Part shown: piece by piece, positions 29,849 through 41,700 of the stretch
How the letters are laid out: every line of letters starts with the position of its first letter
Position numbering within the stretch: position 1 is the first letter of the stretch
Assembly (NCBI GenBank): GCA_019054805.1
Contig: JAHQIY010000002.1
Span: 4,340,001-4,404,000, forward strand
Direction: 5' to 3'
Length of the DNA: 64,000 nucleotides
Origin: Brachionus manjavacas
Lineage: Eukaryota; Rotifera; Eurotatoria; Ploima; Brachionidae
Position numbers and translations under genes: made by a program
Notes under the pieces: generated by a model
Told to the model about the DNA's origin: nothing
What the model saw: the letters and a program-made list of their open reading frames with translations, nothing else
The model's database searches: none

Positions 29849-31672
29849 TTATTCGTTCATTAGATATGCTTTATATATTGAAGTGAAAATAGAGCTAATA
29901 GCAAAAGCCCCTGCATCTGGAGAATTAATTAAACTTGGATCTACATAAGATGCTCTTCCAACTCTAGGGTGCATTTTTGCAGTAGATTGAGCCGAATCAT
30001 AGACTAAATCCACAATTTCTTTCAACAGTGTTTTGGTATCCAATTTTTTTGTATCATAAAACTTCAAATAGTCTTCAAGGAATGAATTTAAACCGACCAA
30101 AGGATCAATGATTGACCTCTGACCAGGCTTAGCTCGGCCGTATTCTTGCACCGCGTCTATGCCCATTTTCAATGCTTCATTCCATCTTTTAATCCAGAAA
30201 ATTTGCTCATTGCTAACCTTAAGATCTTTGACAGCAAATGCCCTTGTCGCTGATGACATAAACAGTGATAATAGGATACACAAACTTCCGCCACCATTTT
30301 CAAAAATTTCCGATAGTTCTAACAAAACTTGATGTGGCTGGTCAAAATTGAATTTTTTCTCACTTATGTGTTTGCAAATAGTTTCGCTAATATTTGCCAA
30401 GGAGTTACCACAATCGCCATCTCCACAAACCGAATCCAGTGTGTTCAAGTAATCCTTTAAATCAATGATGCCACTGCACACTTTATTCAAACTTGTTTCC
30501 AACAGGACTGATAACGAAGAATCAATTGAGGAAAATTTTAAATAATTATCTGAAGTTTTTAAATTTTCTTCCTTTACCGAAATTCCAAAAGAGCCTTTGA
30601 GCAATTCAAATGTGGCTAAATCGGCACCTCGATTACGTGGCCAGCTAGGTGCTTCAGATCTAGCGTCCAATAGATTTACTATAAGCTCACCATGGGTGCT
30701 CTCAAGATTCAACATGGTAATACTAAATCCGTTCATGTTAAGTGAGGTCATAAATGTACCAGAATAAATTCTTCTTAATTTGATATCTGGTTTAAACTCG
30801 GATAGGTAGTCTGCACAGTCCCGAGTCAAAACACCTAATTCCAAATTTGACAGCCCTCCAAGATTATTTATCATCAAACAAACTTCTTTATGGTCTGATT
30901 TAAGCAAATAATTATCAAACAAAGACTTAACCAACTCTTTACAGTTGGATAAGTCTACTTTGCGTCTACCAGCTTCGCCATGAATTCCCAGACCAATTTC
31001 TATTAGTGAATCAAAAACGGGATTTTTTTCACCCGGAAGAGCAGCCTTTCCAGACAAGCTGACTCCTATTGTACGTAAATGTCCATTTTTCAGGATAAAA
31101 TCCAAAACTTCTTTGATTTCTTTCAACGATTTTCGCTGCTCTGCTAAAGCACCAGCTATTTTGTGAATTAAGACAGTTCCACATAGACCCCGTCTGCCCA
31201 CCGAGCTGTCTCGTTGATTTTCCTCTTCTATTAATGCTATGTCGTCATCTACAAGTACCCAATCCACATTTATACCTTCAAGTTGCGCTCGTTTTGCAGC
31301 AAGACCGAAATTTAGTCGGTCTCCAGTGTAGTTTTTTACAATCATCAAAACTCCGGCTTTGTTTGTACGACCAACAAGTCTTATTGCAGCAAGAATGGCT
31401 GATGTTGAAGGCGATGCAAACAAATCACCGCAAACTACTGCAGTTAGCATTCCATGGCCCACAAATCCCAAATGAGCTGGTTCATGACCACTTCCGCCAC
31501 CTGATATCAATGCTACACGACTACTCGTTTCGGCTAGAGTTAAAAAATCTTTTCTTGCAATCACGTTCGGATATTCTTCAAGAGCTATCAGGTTTTCGTT
31601 ATTCGTGTACAAAAAGCCTCTGAAGCTGTCTCTGGCCCAGTTTTCTTGCTTGTTTATTAGATGCTTAGACAT
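29849..31672 (-). CDS. TKFC: Dihydroxyacetone kinase / FMN cyclase (triokinase)
   Basis: ATP-dependent kinase for dihydroxyacetone and glyceraldehyde; the animal enzyme also cleaves FAD to cyclic FMN. The uninterrupted ORF gives 607 residues against about 575 in human. The N-terminal DhaK domain (about 1-335) shows ISGGGSGHEPAH, VCGDLFASPS, IVKNYTGDRLNFG and the substrate-binding histidine in GIHGEAGRRKV. The C-terminal DhaL domain (about 385-600) shows the metal-binding aspartates in DSVCGDGDCG, GGGSLCILLSLF and GRASYVDPSLINSPDAGA. Motifs and length are complete, so it looks functional. It has no introns although neighbouring genes have up to ten, which hints at a retrocopy origin or intron loss. 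The product is cytosolic; no targeting signal is seen. The ATG at 31672 fits the family start. Confidence 0.92.
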   Translation of the reverse strand: MSKHLINKQENWARDSFRGFLYTNNENLIALEEYPNVIARKDFLTLAETSSRVALISGGGSGHEPAHLGFVGHGMLTAVVCGDLFASPSTSAILAAIRLVGRTNKAGVLMIVKNYTGDRLNFGLAAKRAQLEGINVDWVLVDDDIALIEEENQRDSSVGRRGLCGTVLIHKIAGALAEQRKSLKEIKEVLDFILKNGHLRTIGVSLSGKAALPGEKNPVFDSLIEIGLGIHGEAGRRKVDLSNCKELVKSLFDNYLLKSDHKEVCLMINNLGGLSNLELGVLTRDCADYLSEFKPDIKLRRIYSGTFMTSLNMNGFSITMLNLESTHGELIVNLLDARSEAPSWPRNRGADLATFELLKGSFGISVKEENLKTSDNYLKFSSIDSSLSVLLETSLNKVCSGIIDLKDYLNTLDSVCGDGDCGNSLANISETICKHISEKKFNFDQPHQVLLELSEIFENGGGSLCILLSLFMSSATRAFAVKDLKVSNEQIFWIKRWNEALKMGIDAVQEYGRAKPGQRSIIDPLVGLNSFLEDYLKFYDTKKLDTKTLLKEIVDLVYDSAQSTAKMHPRVGRASYVDPSLINSPDAGAFAISSIFTSIYKAYLMNE

Positions 31673-33186
31673 TTAAATTAAATTGAATTAAAACTAAATT
31701 TTGCCTTTTAATTTATAAATAAATGTATACAACTGGTTTTTAAAATAGAAAATAATTTTAACTATTTAATTTTGCATTCTTTACCTGAACTGAGCAATTT
31801 CACATATTTGCTTTTCTCAAATAAAAATCAAACAATTTCTTTTTTTATTTATTAAAGCATTTAGCAGTGTATTGCAAAAAATTGTAGATAAAAAACAACA
31901 TATAGAATTATTATAAAAAATCTTCAAAAATTTTATTCGTTGTTTGATCTTTTTTTTTTTAAACTCATACGGACAAAAGGCTATTGGCAATCTCAAAAGA
32001 GAAGTCGTACCATTTATTTATAAAAAAAAATTAAAAATAAAATAATAAATAATATAAATTTTTTTTTTTTAAATAAAGGTTTGAATATTATAGGTCGAAT
32101 TAAATTTTTTAAATTGCTTCATCATCTCTTGAACTAAAATGTTTGCATTATTTGTTACCCTTGTTTCAAACGTTTGCCGAGTCAAGCTTAAATCACGAAA
32201 ACATGAATTTTGGAAAAAAATGTGAAAAAGTCTCTTCTATATTGGAGTTGTATTTTCCAAATTCAATTTCGAAAATTTTGAAAAAAAATTTCACTTCAAT
32301 TTTGACACATAAAATAAGAGGCATTATTAAAAATATTTATTAATAGTGCAGCGCATTAGATTCCTAATTTTGGGTGAAAGGGTTTGATTTTTATTAAAAA
32401 TTAAAAATTAGATGAAGATTCAAATTTAAAATGTAGATTCTTTATAAGTTCATGAAACTATCATGAAATTTTGAGTAAAAGTGGTTAGAGGAATTTTCCT
32501 GAAACAATCATTACTTTTTCATTAATATCCAAAAAGAAAAAATCCTAAAAAAGATATTTCTTTATTATTTTTTAGTTATTTAAACCTTTTATTATTTAAT
32601 TTTATGTTACCAATAAAATAATAAATAAATTCAAAAAGTTAAAAATTGTTGAATTTAAGGAAAAAATGAGTACAATATAAAAAATTATGTTGGACTCCTA
32701 TTTTTTTATAAAACAATTAAGATCACAGAAGTCTTTAAAACTTCCATTTACTTCAAATAAAAAGATAGTTTTTATGGTTGCTTTTTATCTAGTAAATTCT
32801 ATTTTATTGAATATAAAATTAATTAATTAATTTAAATATTTAAAAATTACTGAATCTAAGGACAAAATTAGTTGAAAGGAGTACCAAATTTTTGTGAGGT
32901 CTAAAAAACTTCTCGAGTCATCTATTGATAAATACAATTATAAAAATAATGGCTCACTTTAAATTAAAATTATTTTTACTGGAAACATACTCAATTTTTT
33001 ATCAAAGTGATTTGATAAACTTGTCGTTCAAAAAAATTAAAATCTCTTTAATAGAAATTAAAGGTTCCTTACATGAATTTTTTGTATGAACGCCGAGTAA
33101 GTTTATAGAATAGATCTATCTTAAACCTTATTACTAAATGCAATTACCTCCTTACCATATTCTCTTTTTTCAAAATCTATCGAATA
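31673..33186. other. Intergenic, no feature
   Basis: AT-rich DNA upstream of the kinase gene. The open frame at 32143-32343 is short, without any family resemblance, and is not called. No repeat structure was recognised. Confidence 0.4.
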
Positions 33187-35085
33187 TAATAATTATAATA
33201 ATAATAACAATAATAATAATAATAAGCTAGAGCAAGCAGGCTTGCGGAGACGACTTACTACGGAAGCCGTCTATGGTAGCTACTTTACGATAGCCTTAGA
33301 GAATGGTTGTTGTATAGATCTCTTTTACACTTTTACACTTTGAGTGTCGAGACTGTTCTTGAACTGGTTTACAGTTCAGGCATTAATTACTGTCTCAGGT
33401 AAGCTGTTCCACTCTCTGATGACAAGATTTGTGAAAAAGTTTTCACGTTGGGCGCAGTTAGTAGGTGCTTGGGCAGAGATGCCTCTTGTGCCTTCTAATA
33501 CCCTGGGCTGATCTGGGTTTGGAAAGCGAGGTGCAATGCGGGGGATGTCTGACCCAATCTATGCTATTTAAGCCATTTCTAAACTTAAGCATTTGGATCA
33601 TGTCTTCTCTGGTCCTGCGTTCGTGCAGAGTGGGCAAGCCTAAGATAGAAAGGCGATCGCTGTAACTGAAGTTACAGATTCTCAGAACAAGTTTTAATTC
33701 TCTTCTTTGCACTTTTTCAAGAATGTTGCTGTCCTTGGCAGTGTAGGGGCTCCAAACCACTGCATACTCCAAATGAGGCCTGACACATGCGCAGTAAAGT
33801 GTTTTGAAGGTGGCGTTGGTCCAGTAAACGTTCGTTTTAGCTGCCCAAGGATGGATATGGCCTTATTAGTTTGGGCTTTGATGTGTCTGGAGAACTTGAG
33901 ATTACTCGCTAAAGAGACTCCCAGATCTTTTTCAATACTAGTTTGATTGAGTACAGACCTCGTCAAACCCATGCAGAGGTCTATTTCCGAGTACTTGTCC
34001 ATGCCGGATCTGCTGAATTCCATTACTTTGCATTTTTCAATATTGAATAGCATCTGCCAAGTTGTGGACCACTCAGTCAGTGCCTTAAGATCCCGTTGAA
34101 GCAATTCAAGGTCGTTAACACTGCGGATGGTTGCAATAAGCTTGCTGTCATCCGCGAAAAGCTTGATGACATGGTTTACGATATCAGGCATGTCGTTGAT
34201 GTAGATAACAATCAGGAGCGGTCCTAGAATACTGCCCTGGTAACTCCACTAGTAACTTCTCGCCAGTCCGCGACATACTGTCCTATTGCAACTCGCTGCT
34301 TCCGACCTGTTCGGAAGTCTCTGATCCAGTTCACTAAGCGGTCCTCGAAGCCGTAAGCAGCCACTTTAGTACAGAGAGACTCATGACACACTTTATCAAA
34401 AGCTTTGGCAAAATCCAAGAAAACCACTAGCACATTCCCGTTGTTATCGATACCTTCACTTATCCTGTCTACTGTTTCCAAGAGGTCGGTAATTGTCGAT
34501 TTGTTTAGGACAAAACCATGCTGCTCAGGTGCAATAAGTTTATTGTTTAAGAGGTATTCTATCATGACGTCTCTTATGATTCGTTCCATAATCTTACAGG
34601 GCACTGCAGTTAGTGAAATCGGCCTATAATTGCTTACCAAACTTCTGCTACCTTTCCTAAAAATAGGCGTAACTTGGGCTCGTTTCCATAGATCAAGCGT
34701 CTTAACAGGGATGAAGGACTGAACAAATATGACGCTGAGAGTTTCGGCGAATGCATTGGTACATCTTTTTACGACGAACGGGTGTATGCAATCTAGACCA
34801 GGTGATTTAAGAGGATTGAGACGGTTAATGTGCTTTATGAGATTTTCCGGTGAAAAGACGTCCAAATTGACAACGCATTTGATGCTTGATCGAAGGCTAA
34901 TTGCGGGGACGGGTTTGGGAGAACGGAGACTGAAAACGCTGCTGAAGTGCTCATTGAGAAGACTTGCAATGACCTTGCCGTCAGTCTGGAAGCATCCATT
35001 CGCGTCCAGTAGGCCTTTGATTGAGTTGTTGCAAGTCTTCCGGCTATTTATGTAGTTGAATTGGAACTTTGGTTAGAGCTTGCAG
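33187..35085 (-). mobile_element. LINE with broken reverse transcriptase, 5'-truncated
   Basis: A Jockey-superfamily (CR1/L2-like) non-LTR retrotransposon on the minus strand. The translation gives, in order, the pre-RT region (LLDANGCFQTDGKVIA), SPGLDCIHPFVVK, NYRPISLTAVPCKIMERII, FLDFAKAFDKVCH, the catalytic LFADDSK, FNIEKCKVMEF, a SIEKDLGV block, VVWSPYTAKDSNILEKVQRR and the DRLSILGLPTLHERR end. The frame changes near 34225-34240 and near 33700-33770, so two frameshifts break it. The endonuclease and ORF1 are missing. It ends with an untranslated part and a TTATTATTATTG microsatellite (about 33187-33225). GC content is much higher than the surroundings, in keeping with recent arrival. A related fragment is at 55630-55912. 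Confidence 0.85.
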
Positions 35086-35654
35086 GATCTAATGATGAAA
35101 TATATTCAAGTTTTGTTTCCTTTTATAATTTTGTCAATTTCATTAAGTCCAAAATTGATTGTACAAAACTAGAAATTTCTTGTTAATTTTATCCTTCCAT
35201 TGCCTGTTTTTTCAATTTTTACATTGTTCAAAAGCTCAAAAAATTTTTAATTTATTTTCATTTAATTTTTATCAGCCTTTGATAACCAGAATCTTCCTGA
35301 ATTTGAAGCTTTTGTAATATGATATATAATTTGGTCTTTTTTAGTCGAGTTGTTTTTTAAGTTGCTTTTAGAATTAACTATATATTTTATTTTCTTGTAT
35401 TTGTAAACTTTTCGATTATTGATTTAGATGGTAATGTTCTAATATAATGATGCTCAATGAATTCTTCCTAATAATTTTTTTTAATTAAAATTACCTAAAA
35501 GATTTATTTTCAAGACTATTTTAGTAACTAATAATTGTATAGCTAAAATAGCAATGCAAGTTAACCATGGTAAACTTGATTTTTTAAGCTTAGTTTAAGT
35601 TTTTAATGCAATTTAGCTTTATTTATAAAATTTTTTAATTTTTTAAGTAGAAAA

Positions 35655-35855
35655 CTCAAATATAAAAAAGTCAGGTTGCGTTGACACTTTTTATGGGATT
35701 CGAACCCAATTTAAATTTTTTCAAGAAATTTATTTTAACCGAAGTAAGTGCTGTACTAAGCTGACTCAATCTTTAATTCTTTAATTTCTAAATTTGAATT
35801 CTTAAATTTTGAAAATGATTGTTGTGAAATTATTTTTTTTAATTATTAAATTGTG
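35655..35855 (-). mobile_element. tRNA-like repeat (SINE-like), copy 2
   Basis: Inverted partner of 28605-28790, with the same upstream block (AATTTCACAACAATYATTTT), A-box-like region, perfect GGGTTCGAATCCC and CTGACTTTTTTA end. It is read on the minus strand. Flanking sequence differs between copies, so the shared unit of about 185 bases is a mobile or duplicated cassette. Confidence 0.55.
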
Positions 35856-35989
35856 TATTATGATTTCAACTTTTTTGATTAAAGCTCTTTTGCATTCACT
35901 TAAACTCAAAGTTTTATTAAATGTCAAATCAAAATCGAATTTTTTTTATAAAAGACTTGGTGAAAAATTGAGTTAGAGGAGTTTTATTT

Positions 35990-36355
35990 TGCTAACTATA
36001 ACATTAATAATTTATACTTTTTGTTTTCTGAAATGAAATGAAATTGACAGTCCAATCTGATAAAAGGGTCAGATAAAGAAGAGGCCTGTAGCTCATTCTA
36101 ACTGTGTACTAATCTGTTGATGAAAAATTTTCCTCAGAGCTTTGACAAGCAGAGATTCTGAGTGTGGGCTTTGAAATTTTTTTAGCCTAATTATGTCTTT
36201 CTTTTCAGAAGATTCCATATTTCTATTCAGTATTCAAGATGTGGTCTTACAAGCACTGTGTTGAGTCTTTTAAAGATATCAATTGTTCAGAATCTGAAAG
36301 AATTTCTGAATTGTGCAAGAACTTGTTACGTCTGGCCACAACTTGAGTGTTAATA
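35990..36355 (-). mobile_element. LINE relic, reverse-transcriptase end and 3' tail
   Basis: On the minus strand, frames near 36120-36350 include a VRPHLEY-like block and KRKDIIRLKKFQSP, again the end of a Jockey-superfamily reverse transcriptase. It is followed by an untranslated end and an ATTTC-type microsatellite (about 36030-36050). Several stops break it. Confidence 0.5.
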
Positions 36356-36381
36356 AAAGTTACGAACTCATTTTTAAAGTA

Positions 36382-37074
36382 CAGTCAATCCTCCGTATAA
36401 CGAGACCCTATATAACGAGAAACCCTTTACAACGAGCAACTTGGCTAGAACCGATTACGAGCTATAGAAAATGATATAAAAATTAATTCGATATAACGAA
36501 AACTTGATATAACGAGCTTATAATGAAATACCGCTTAATCATTTTCTTAAGAATAAAAACTTCCTATAACGAGCTTGAACAAAAGAAATTTTTTCACACT
36601 TTTTATTTAAAAAAAATTAAAAAAAAACAATTAACTTATCTTCATGAATAACTATAAATCACCAGAAAACATTTCCTATTTAATTGTTTATAAAAAATGT
36701 CCAATCTTAATCAAAAAAAAGAAAGTGTATTTCACTTGAAACAAAAGTTGAAATAATAAAAAAACATTGCGAACAAAAAATCGCTACTTCAATTCTCGCA
36801 AAAGAGTATAGCGTCAACACATCGACCATTTCGACAATTCTCTCCGTCTTAATATTGAAAATGTTGTGATTGAAAAATGTAATACCAAACAAACATCTAT
36901 TAAAGATTTTGTAAAAAAACAATAATTTTGTATTTTTTTTCCTTTTTAATTAATTTTTTTACCAATAAACATTTTTAAAAAAAAAATTTTTTTGCCCATC
37001 TTTTTCAATGCAATTTCGATATAACGAGCAACGAAATTTTCGCCCAACTTGCTCGTTATATCGAGGATTGACTG
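36382..37074. mobile_element. Tigger/pogo-type element with remnant CENP-B-like DNA-binding domain
   Basis: The ends CAGTCAATCCTCCGTATA and the inverted GAGGATTGACTG are flanked by TA on each side, the signature of the pogo branch of Tc1/mariner. Internally, near both ends, ATATAACGAG motifs are iterated. On the plus strand about 36718-36840 encodes a helix-turn-helix resembling the N-terminus of Tigger transposases (KCISLETKVEIIKKH, then ILAKEYSVNTSTISTIL). A frame change lies in the A run just after the upstream ATG, and no DDE domain remains, so it is non-autonomous. Confidence 0.75.
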
Positions 37075-37984
37075 TATTTATAAAATTATTAAGAGTGAAT
37101 TAAAAGGTGAACCATAACAAGGATACTACATTAATTTTATATCTAAGTCATGATTAGGAATTTTATTGTATTTTAATGGAATATTTAAAAATAAAACAAT
37201 AAAACTAAATGTTAATTAAAACTAGATATAAATATAATTAATGCTCCATAACCACTGTTTAAGGCTTTGTTTTTTTTTGAAATATTGGTGTGACATTAAC
37301 TTTTTTCTAAATGGTTGGAATCGCATCTTTATTGAACGATTTGATGAAAATTAATGGCAGGACAGAAGTGAAGATAAAATAAAAATAAAAAAATTAAACT
37401 AAAAAAACAATAAACACATTGACTAAATCTTTCAAAAAAATTTTCCTTAAAAACGTTAATTAAAACTAAAAAACTATTTTTTCCTTTACTAAATGCATAC
37501 TTTACCTAATTGAATTTCTTTAAAATTTTTTGATCTTTTTGAATTTAAGATTTCGATATAGAAGATGAAAATTAAAATTTAAAAAATATTAATAATATTA
37601 ATAAAAGAAAAAATGGTTAATTTAAGGATTATTTTCGTTTTAACAGAATAAAAAGAGAAAGTATGTCAAAGGTAAGGATAAGTTGAAATTTGGGTGAGTT
37701 AAAAAAAATATAAAAATAGCATTCTTTTTGAGAAAAAAAAGTCAAAAAGGATAAAAAGTACGTCTTTTCTAAACCAAGGCTAATATTTAATTCTAAAAAT
37801 AACATCCTTTCAAAAAAGAGAGTATATATAAGGGTCTGTTGTCAATAGGTCGTTTATTTCTTAAATTTTCTTTAAAAAAATTTTAAAAAATTAATCTAAA
37901 CAAATTATTTTGAATTAATAATATTCTTATTAAAAAATTACCTAATTTAAAATACAAGATAAATAACAAATGTTATTTTTGATG
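37075..37984. other. Spacer with nothing recognised
   Basis: AT-rich spacer after the Tigger-type element. No gene or repeat is seen. Confidence 0.35.
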
Positions 37985-38195
37985 CCTATTATTTTTTTTT
38001 GGACCTTGTGGTGGTCTGCACATGGTCGGCCGTTTAAAGGCTTTTCAGTTGGCCGACCATTTCACGATCGGTCTGCCTGGTGACCGGCCACGGAAAGACC
38101 AAGCTTTTAAAAATGGTCAGCTAATACACGGACGGTCTAAAATGCGAGCGTAAAAATCACGGTCAAAACAGGCCGTTTGTGATGGAAATATAATT
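37985..38195. repeat. GC-rich foldback fragment
   Basis: A 200-base GC-rich island with the hairpin GGTCGGCC/GGCCGACC (23-base loop) and several GGTCRGYC-like iterations. It resembles one arm of the foldback elements elsewhere in the window, but no partner arm or ends were found. Confidence 0.35.
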
Positions 38196-38442
38196 TTATT
38201 ATTTATTTGAGTTTAGAAAATATTTATTTTTAGAAGGGTGATTCAATTAATTGGATTATGTCGAAGCTAAGGAACAAAGGATTCGGAAGACAAATGAGCT
38301 TTGATCATAACGTTCTTCGCAGTTCTTATGACTGCATTAATGCTCGTGAATTATCAATTTAAGACATAAAAGTCCATGATATCGCATTTTAATTTTCTCT
38401 TAACTTATTTATCCTTTTTTTTTATTTTTATTTATTTTTTAT

Positions 38443-38490
38443 TTCTGAAGGAACATTAGCTCGGTACAGATAAACAAGTAGATAAATAAT
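38443..38490 (+). mobile_element. LINE 3' tail with hairpin
   Basis: TTCTGAAGGAACATTAGCTC, then GGTACAGATAAACAAG and an ATAAATAA tail. It is the same 3' end as at 56024-56075 and 25429-25490, here with the stem weakened by one base change. Confidence 0.5.
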
Positions 38491-38712
38491 GTGGTTGGGT
38501 CCATCTCAAACGGTCTTTAAAAAAAGATAACATTTTGTTTATGTAAAAATATAATTTTTGACAATAAATTTTATTTAAATTAACTCGCGATATTGTAAAA
38601 TTAAAAATCATAGATAAATTGTTGATTTTTTAAAAGGAATCAATAAACAAACTTATTAAATTAATTTATTAAAATAAATATACTGTTACCATAATTGATT
38701 AAAAAAATTCTT

Positions 38713-41700
38713 TTAAAACTCAAAATCTAAATTAGGTTTTTTTTGGCCAAGTTTAAGTGGACCAGATGCAAGCTTTTGTTTGTTTTCAGTCTGTTTTTTG
38801 GCTCGTTCCTGTTTTTTTGACTCTTTAGAATCACTCCAATCATTCCAACTCTCCCAACCTCCTTGACTTGAAGACGAACTTGGTTGGTTTTTTTTATCAG
38901 TAATCTTTGTGTCTTTGACTAAATTATTGAATATGTCATCATCGTTTGTCTGACTTGTTGACCAATTATAAGAACTTGCTTTAGGCAATTGATTTGTCTC
39001 ATCCTCAAACGAATTTGTCCATTCGGACGACCATTCTGACTTGGATGCACCCAATGAGCTGCCACTCGGTTTAGTGCTTAGATTTGTCTTTGCTAAAACA
39101 ATCGGTTCAAGCGGTTCCATTTGTTCGTCATCTTCTAGATCATTCCAATCATTGTTATCTTCAAAATTCCAACCTGAATTAGGAGTCTCAATTTTCTTTT
39201 CCTTTAACATTTCTAGTTTCGGTTCTTCTTTTTTTTTCTCTTCAGATTTGACTTCTTCTTTGGCTGATGCAGACATCTTAGGAGGTGGACCGAGTGGTTG
39301 AGTATTCAATGCTATAGATGGCTGTTGATTCTTGTTTTTATATCCTGTCATTTTACTAGACAATGACGTCATAGCCCAAGATGTCCATGAAGTTTCATTT
39401 TTCAAGTCCAAATTGCATGATTGCACATCTTTTTCCATCTCAAGAGCAAGTTCGGGTTGTTCAGAAACTTTTTCTAATTTTTGCGTGAATTGCTTCAGGG
39501 TTTTGAAAGCCTCATCCCGTACATCTTTCTCAGAATCAACAGTAAGACAGCAAATTGAAGGCAAAACTTTGGTCGCTATGTCTTTGAGAGTATAAAAGCG
39601 ATCCGTGTTAGCCAAGGCTATAATACCAGATAGTCTCGATAAAGGAAAAGGGTCTCTCATTGCTTTAGGAAAAGCGGACAGCAAAATTCTCTGCCTTAGC
39701 TGGGGATTGATGTAAGGAGCTATCTTGCCTATACAAACAGTGGTGTTTGTTCGAATCATTCCTTGATCATCTTGGGCTTGTAAACGAGCAAAATGTTTCA
39801 TTAGCTCTACATTTATGTTATTGTAATTAAGCTTGGGAGCGAGGAGAACCATTGATCGGATAGTACCCTCTCTGATAGCGGGATTTGAGTCGTTAAAACC
39901 AAGGCAAATGTGAGGAAATATCTGATCATTTATTATACTTGCTGATAAATGTTCTACAAATAATTGAAGTTGGGACAATAAGCGCATTCGTGTGGTGCGA
40001 TCAGTAGAAGAAAATAACTTGACTACAACTGGAATTATTTTTTTCTGATATTCGGCTTCATCGAGTAATTTTCCTAGTTTGAATAATGGTGCAAGAACAG
40101 TTGAGCCTGCGTTTCCATATTCGTAGGCTTGGAGTAATTGAGGCAAAATTTTATACTTGCATAATTGACTTGGAAAATCGTCAAGTTTCTGAGTCAATTC
40201 GGTAAATAGTTTGGTTTTTTCGTTTGTGTCTTTTATCTTAAATAGAAAGTAAATTCAAATCATTGAATCGTTTTTTACTTATAATTTTTTTAACGATTAT
40301 GAAAATTGGAAAAAATTTTTTTCGAAATCTTTTTAAAAGAAATACTTATAATTTTAATAATATTTTTTTTTTAAATTATGAACATTAATTTTCCAATCAT
40401 ATATTTTTCCAATAGAAATATAAGTAATTAAAAACTAATTAAATTTATTATGAGTTTTTAAATATTAAAAATTAACCTTAGAAATTTTTTTTCAAAAAAA
40501 ATTTTTCAAAAAAATTCTAAATATGCTACTGTAAACAGTTAATAATTTTTTTTTAAATGATAATTATTGTTTGATAATAAGCCCGTATAGCCGAATGGTT
40601 TGCGTGTTAGTCATGCAAGCAGAGGATCGAGGGTTCAAAACCTGCTGAGGGTAAAAAAATCTTCAAAATATCTCTACAATACGGGGCGAATATTTAAACC
40701 TCTTTCATCATAAAAATAGGGAGACCAGTTTCGACTGGGTAATAATTGCGGTGTAGATAATCAACTCAGTAGCCTCTATGTCAGATCGGAGCAGTTGCTA
40801 AAAAGGGTACTTGAAAAGGAGACGAGCGCCTTCCCATTACCCACCAGGATAGAATAGGAACAATTATTATTATTATTAATTATTGTTTGATAGCAAATTT
40901 TCAATTTTTTATGTTTTATTTTATTAAAATATTTGGACAGTTTTTTATTTTCTAGTTAATATTAATTCGTCAATTTTTTGCCTTGATTTTGACTTTAAAT
41001 GCAAGATCTTTTAAATTAAAAATTTATATTTCAATTAATTTTTTTCTTTCGCAAGGTATAACAATATTTATTCAATGAAATTTTTGATTTATTCAATCCT
41101 TAATATTTGAAATTTAAAAAATTTTTACATGAATTTAAATTTTTGTTTTAAAAAAAACTAAATATAAAACTAAAAAGTCTAAATCATCAATAAAATTTTG
41201 GGTATCAATGGCGGTGACTAATTTTGTAAAAAAATTTTAAATATGACGAACACAATTTTAATGAGCCTTTCGTATCTTGGCCCAACTAATTTGCGAGGAA
41301 CGAGCGGTGCGTGACGAGCATATTAAGCATAGACACAGGTGATTAAAAACAAATACTGCATAGTTATTAAAAAAATTCTGGACGTAAATCGTCAATAGAG
41401 TATACACATTAATTGATAAATTACATGTTATTTTTTACTTTTACAGATTTTAAAAGCAGTAATATTCGATTTCTTAGTGTTGAATAATTTAATTAACAAC
41501 AAACAACATGGATTCTTAAAAAATAAGTCATGTGTTACAAATTTATTTGAGACTATAGATTTTATCTCGATAATGAACCTCAGACAGGCTTTGGACATAA
41601 TCTAATTGGATTTTTCAAAAGCATTCGACACAGTTCTGCATTAACGCTTAATTCACAAACTTGAATGTTATGGTTTTGATGAGTCATTTTTTGAAAAGTT

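Noticed and set aside
31234-31623. 129-codon plus-strand ORF over the kinase gene
   Set aside because: Antisense shadow of conserved DhaK motifs.
34405-35055. Plus-strand ORFs over the LINE
   Set aside because: They are antisense shadows of the reverse transcriptase on the minus strand.
40579-40652. Functional tRNA-Leu gene
   Set aside because: The acceptor and T stems have mismatches, it is joined to a body and microsatellite tail, and the whole is bounded by a 16-bp target duplication. It is a SINE head.
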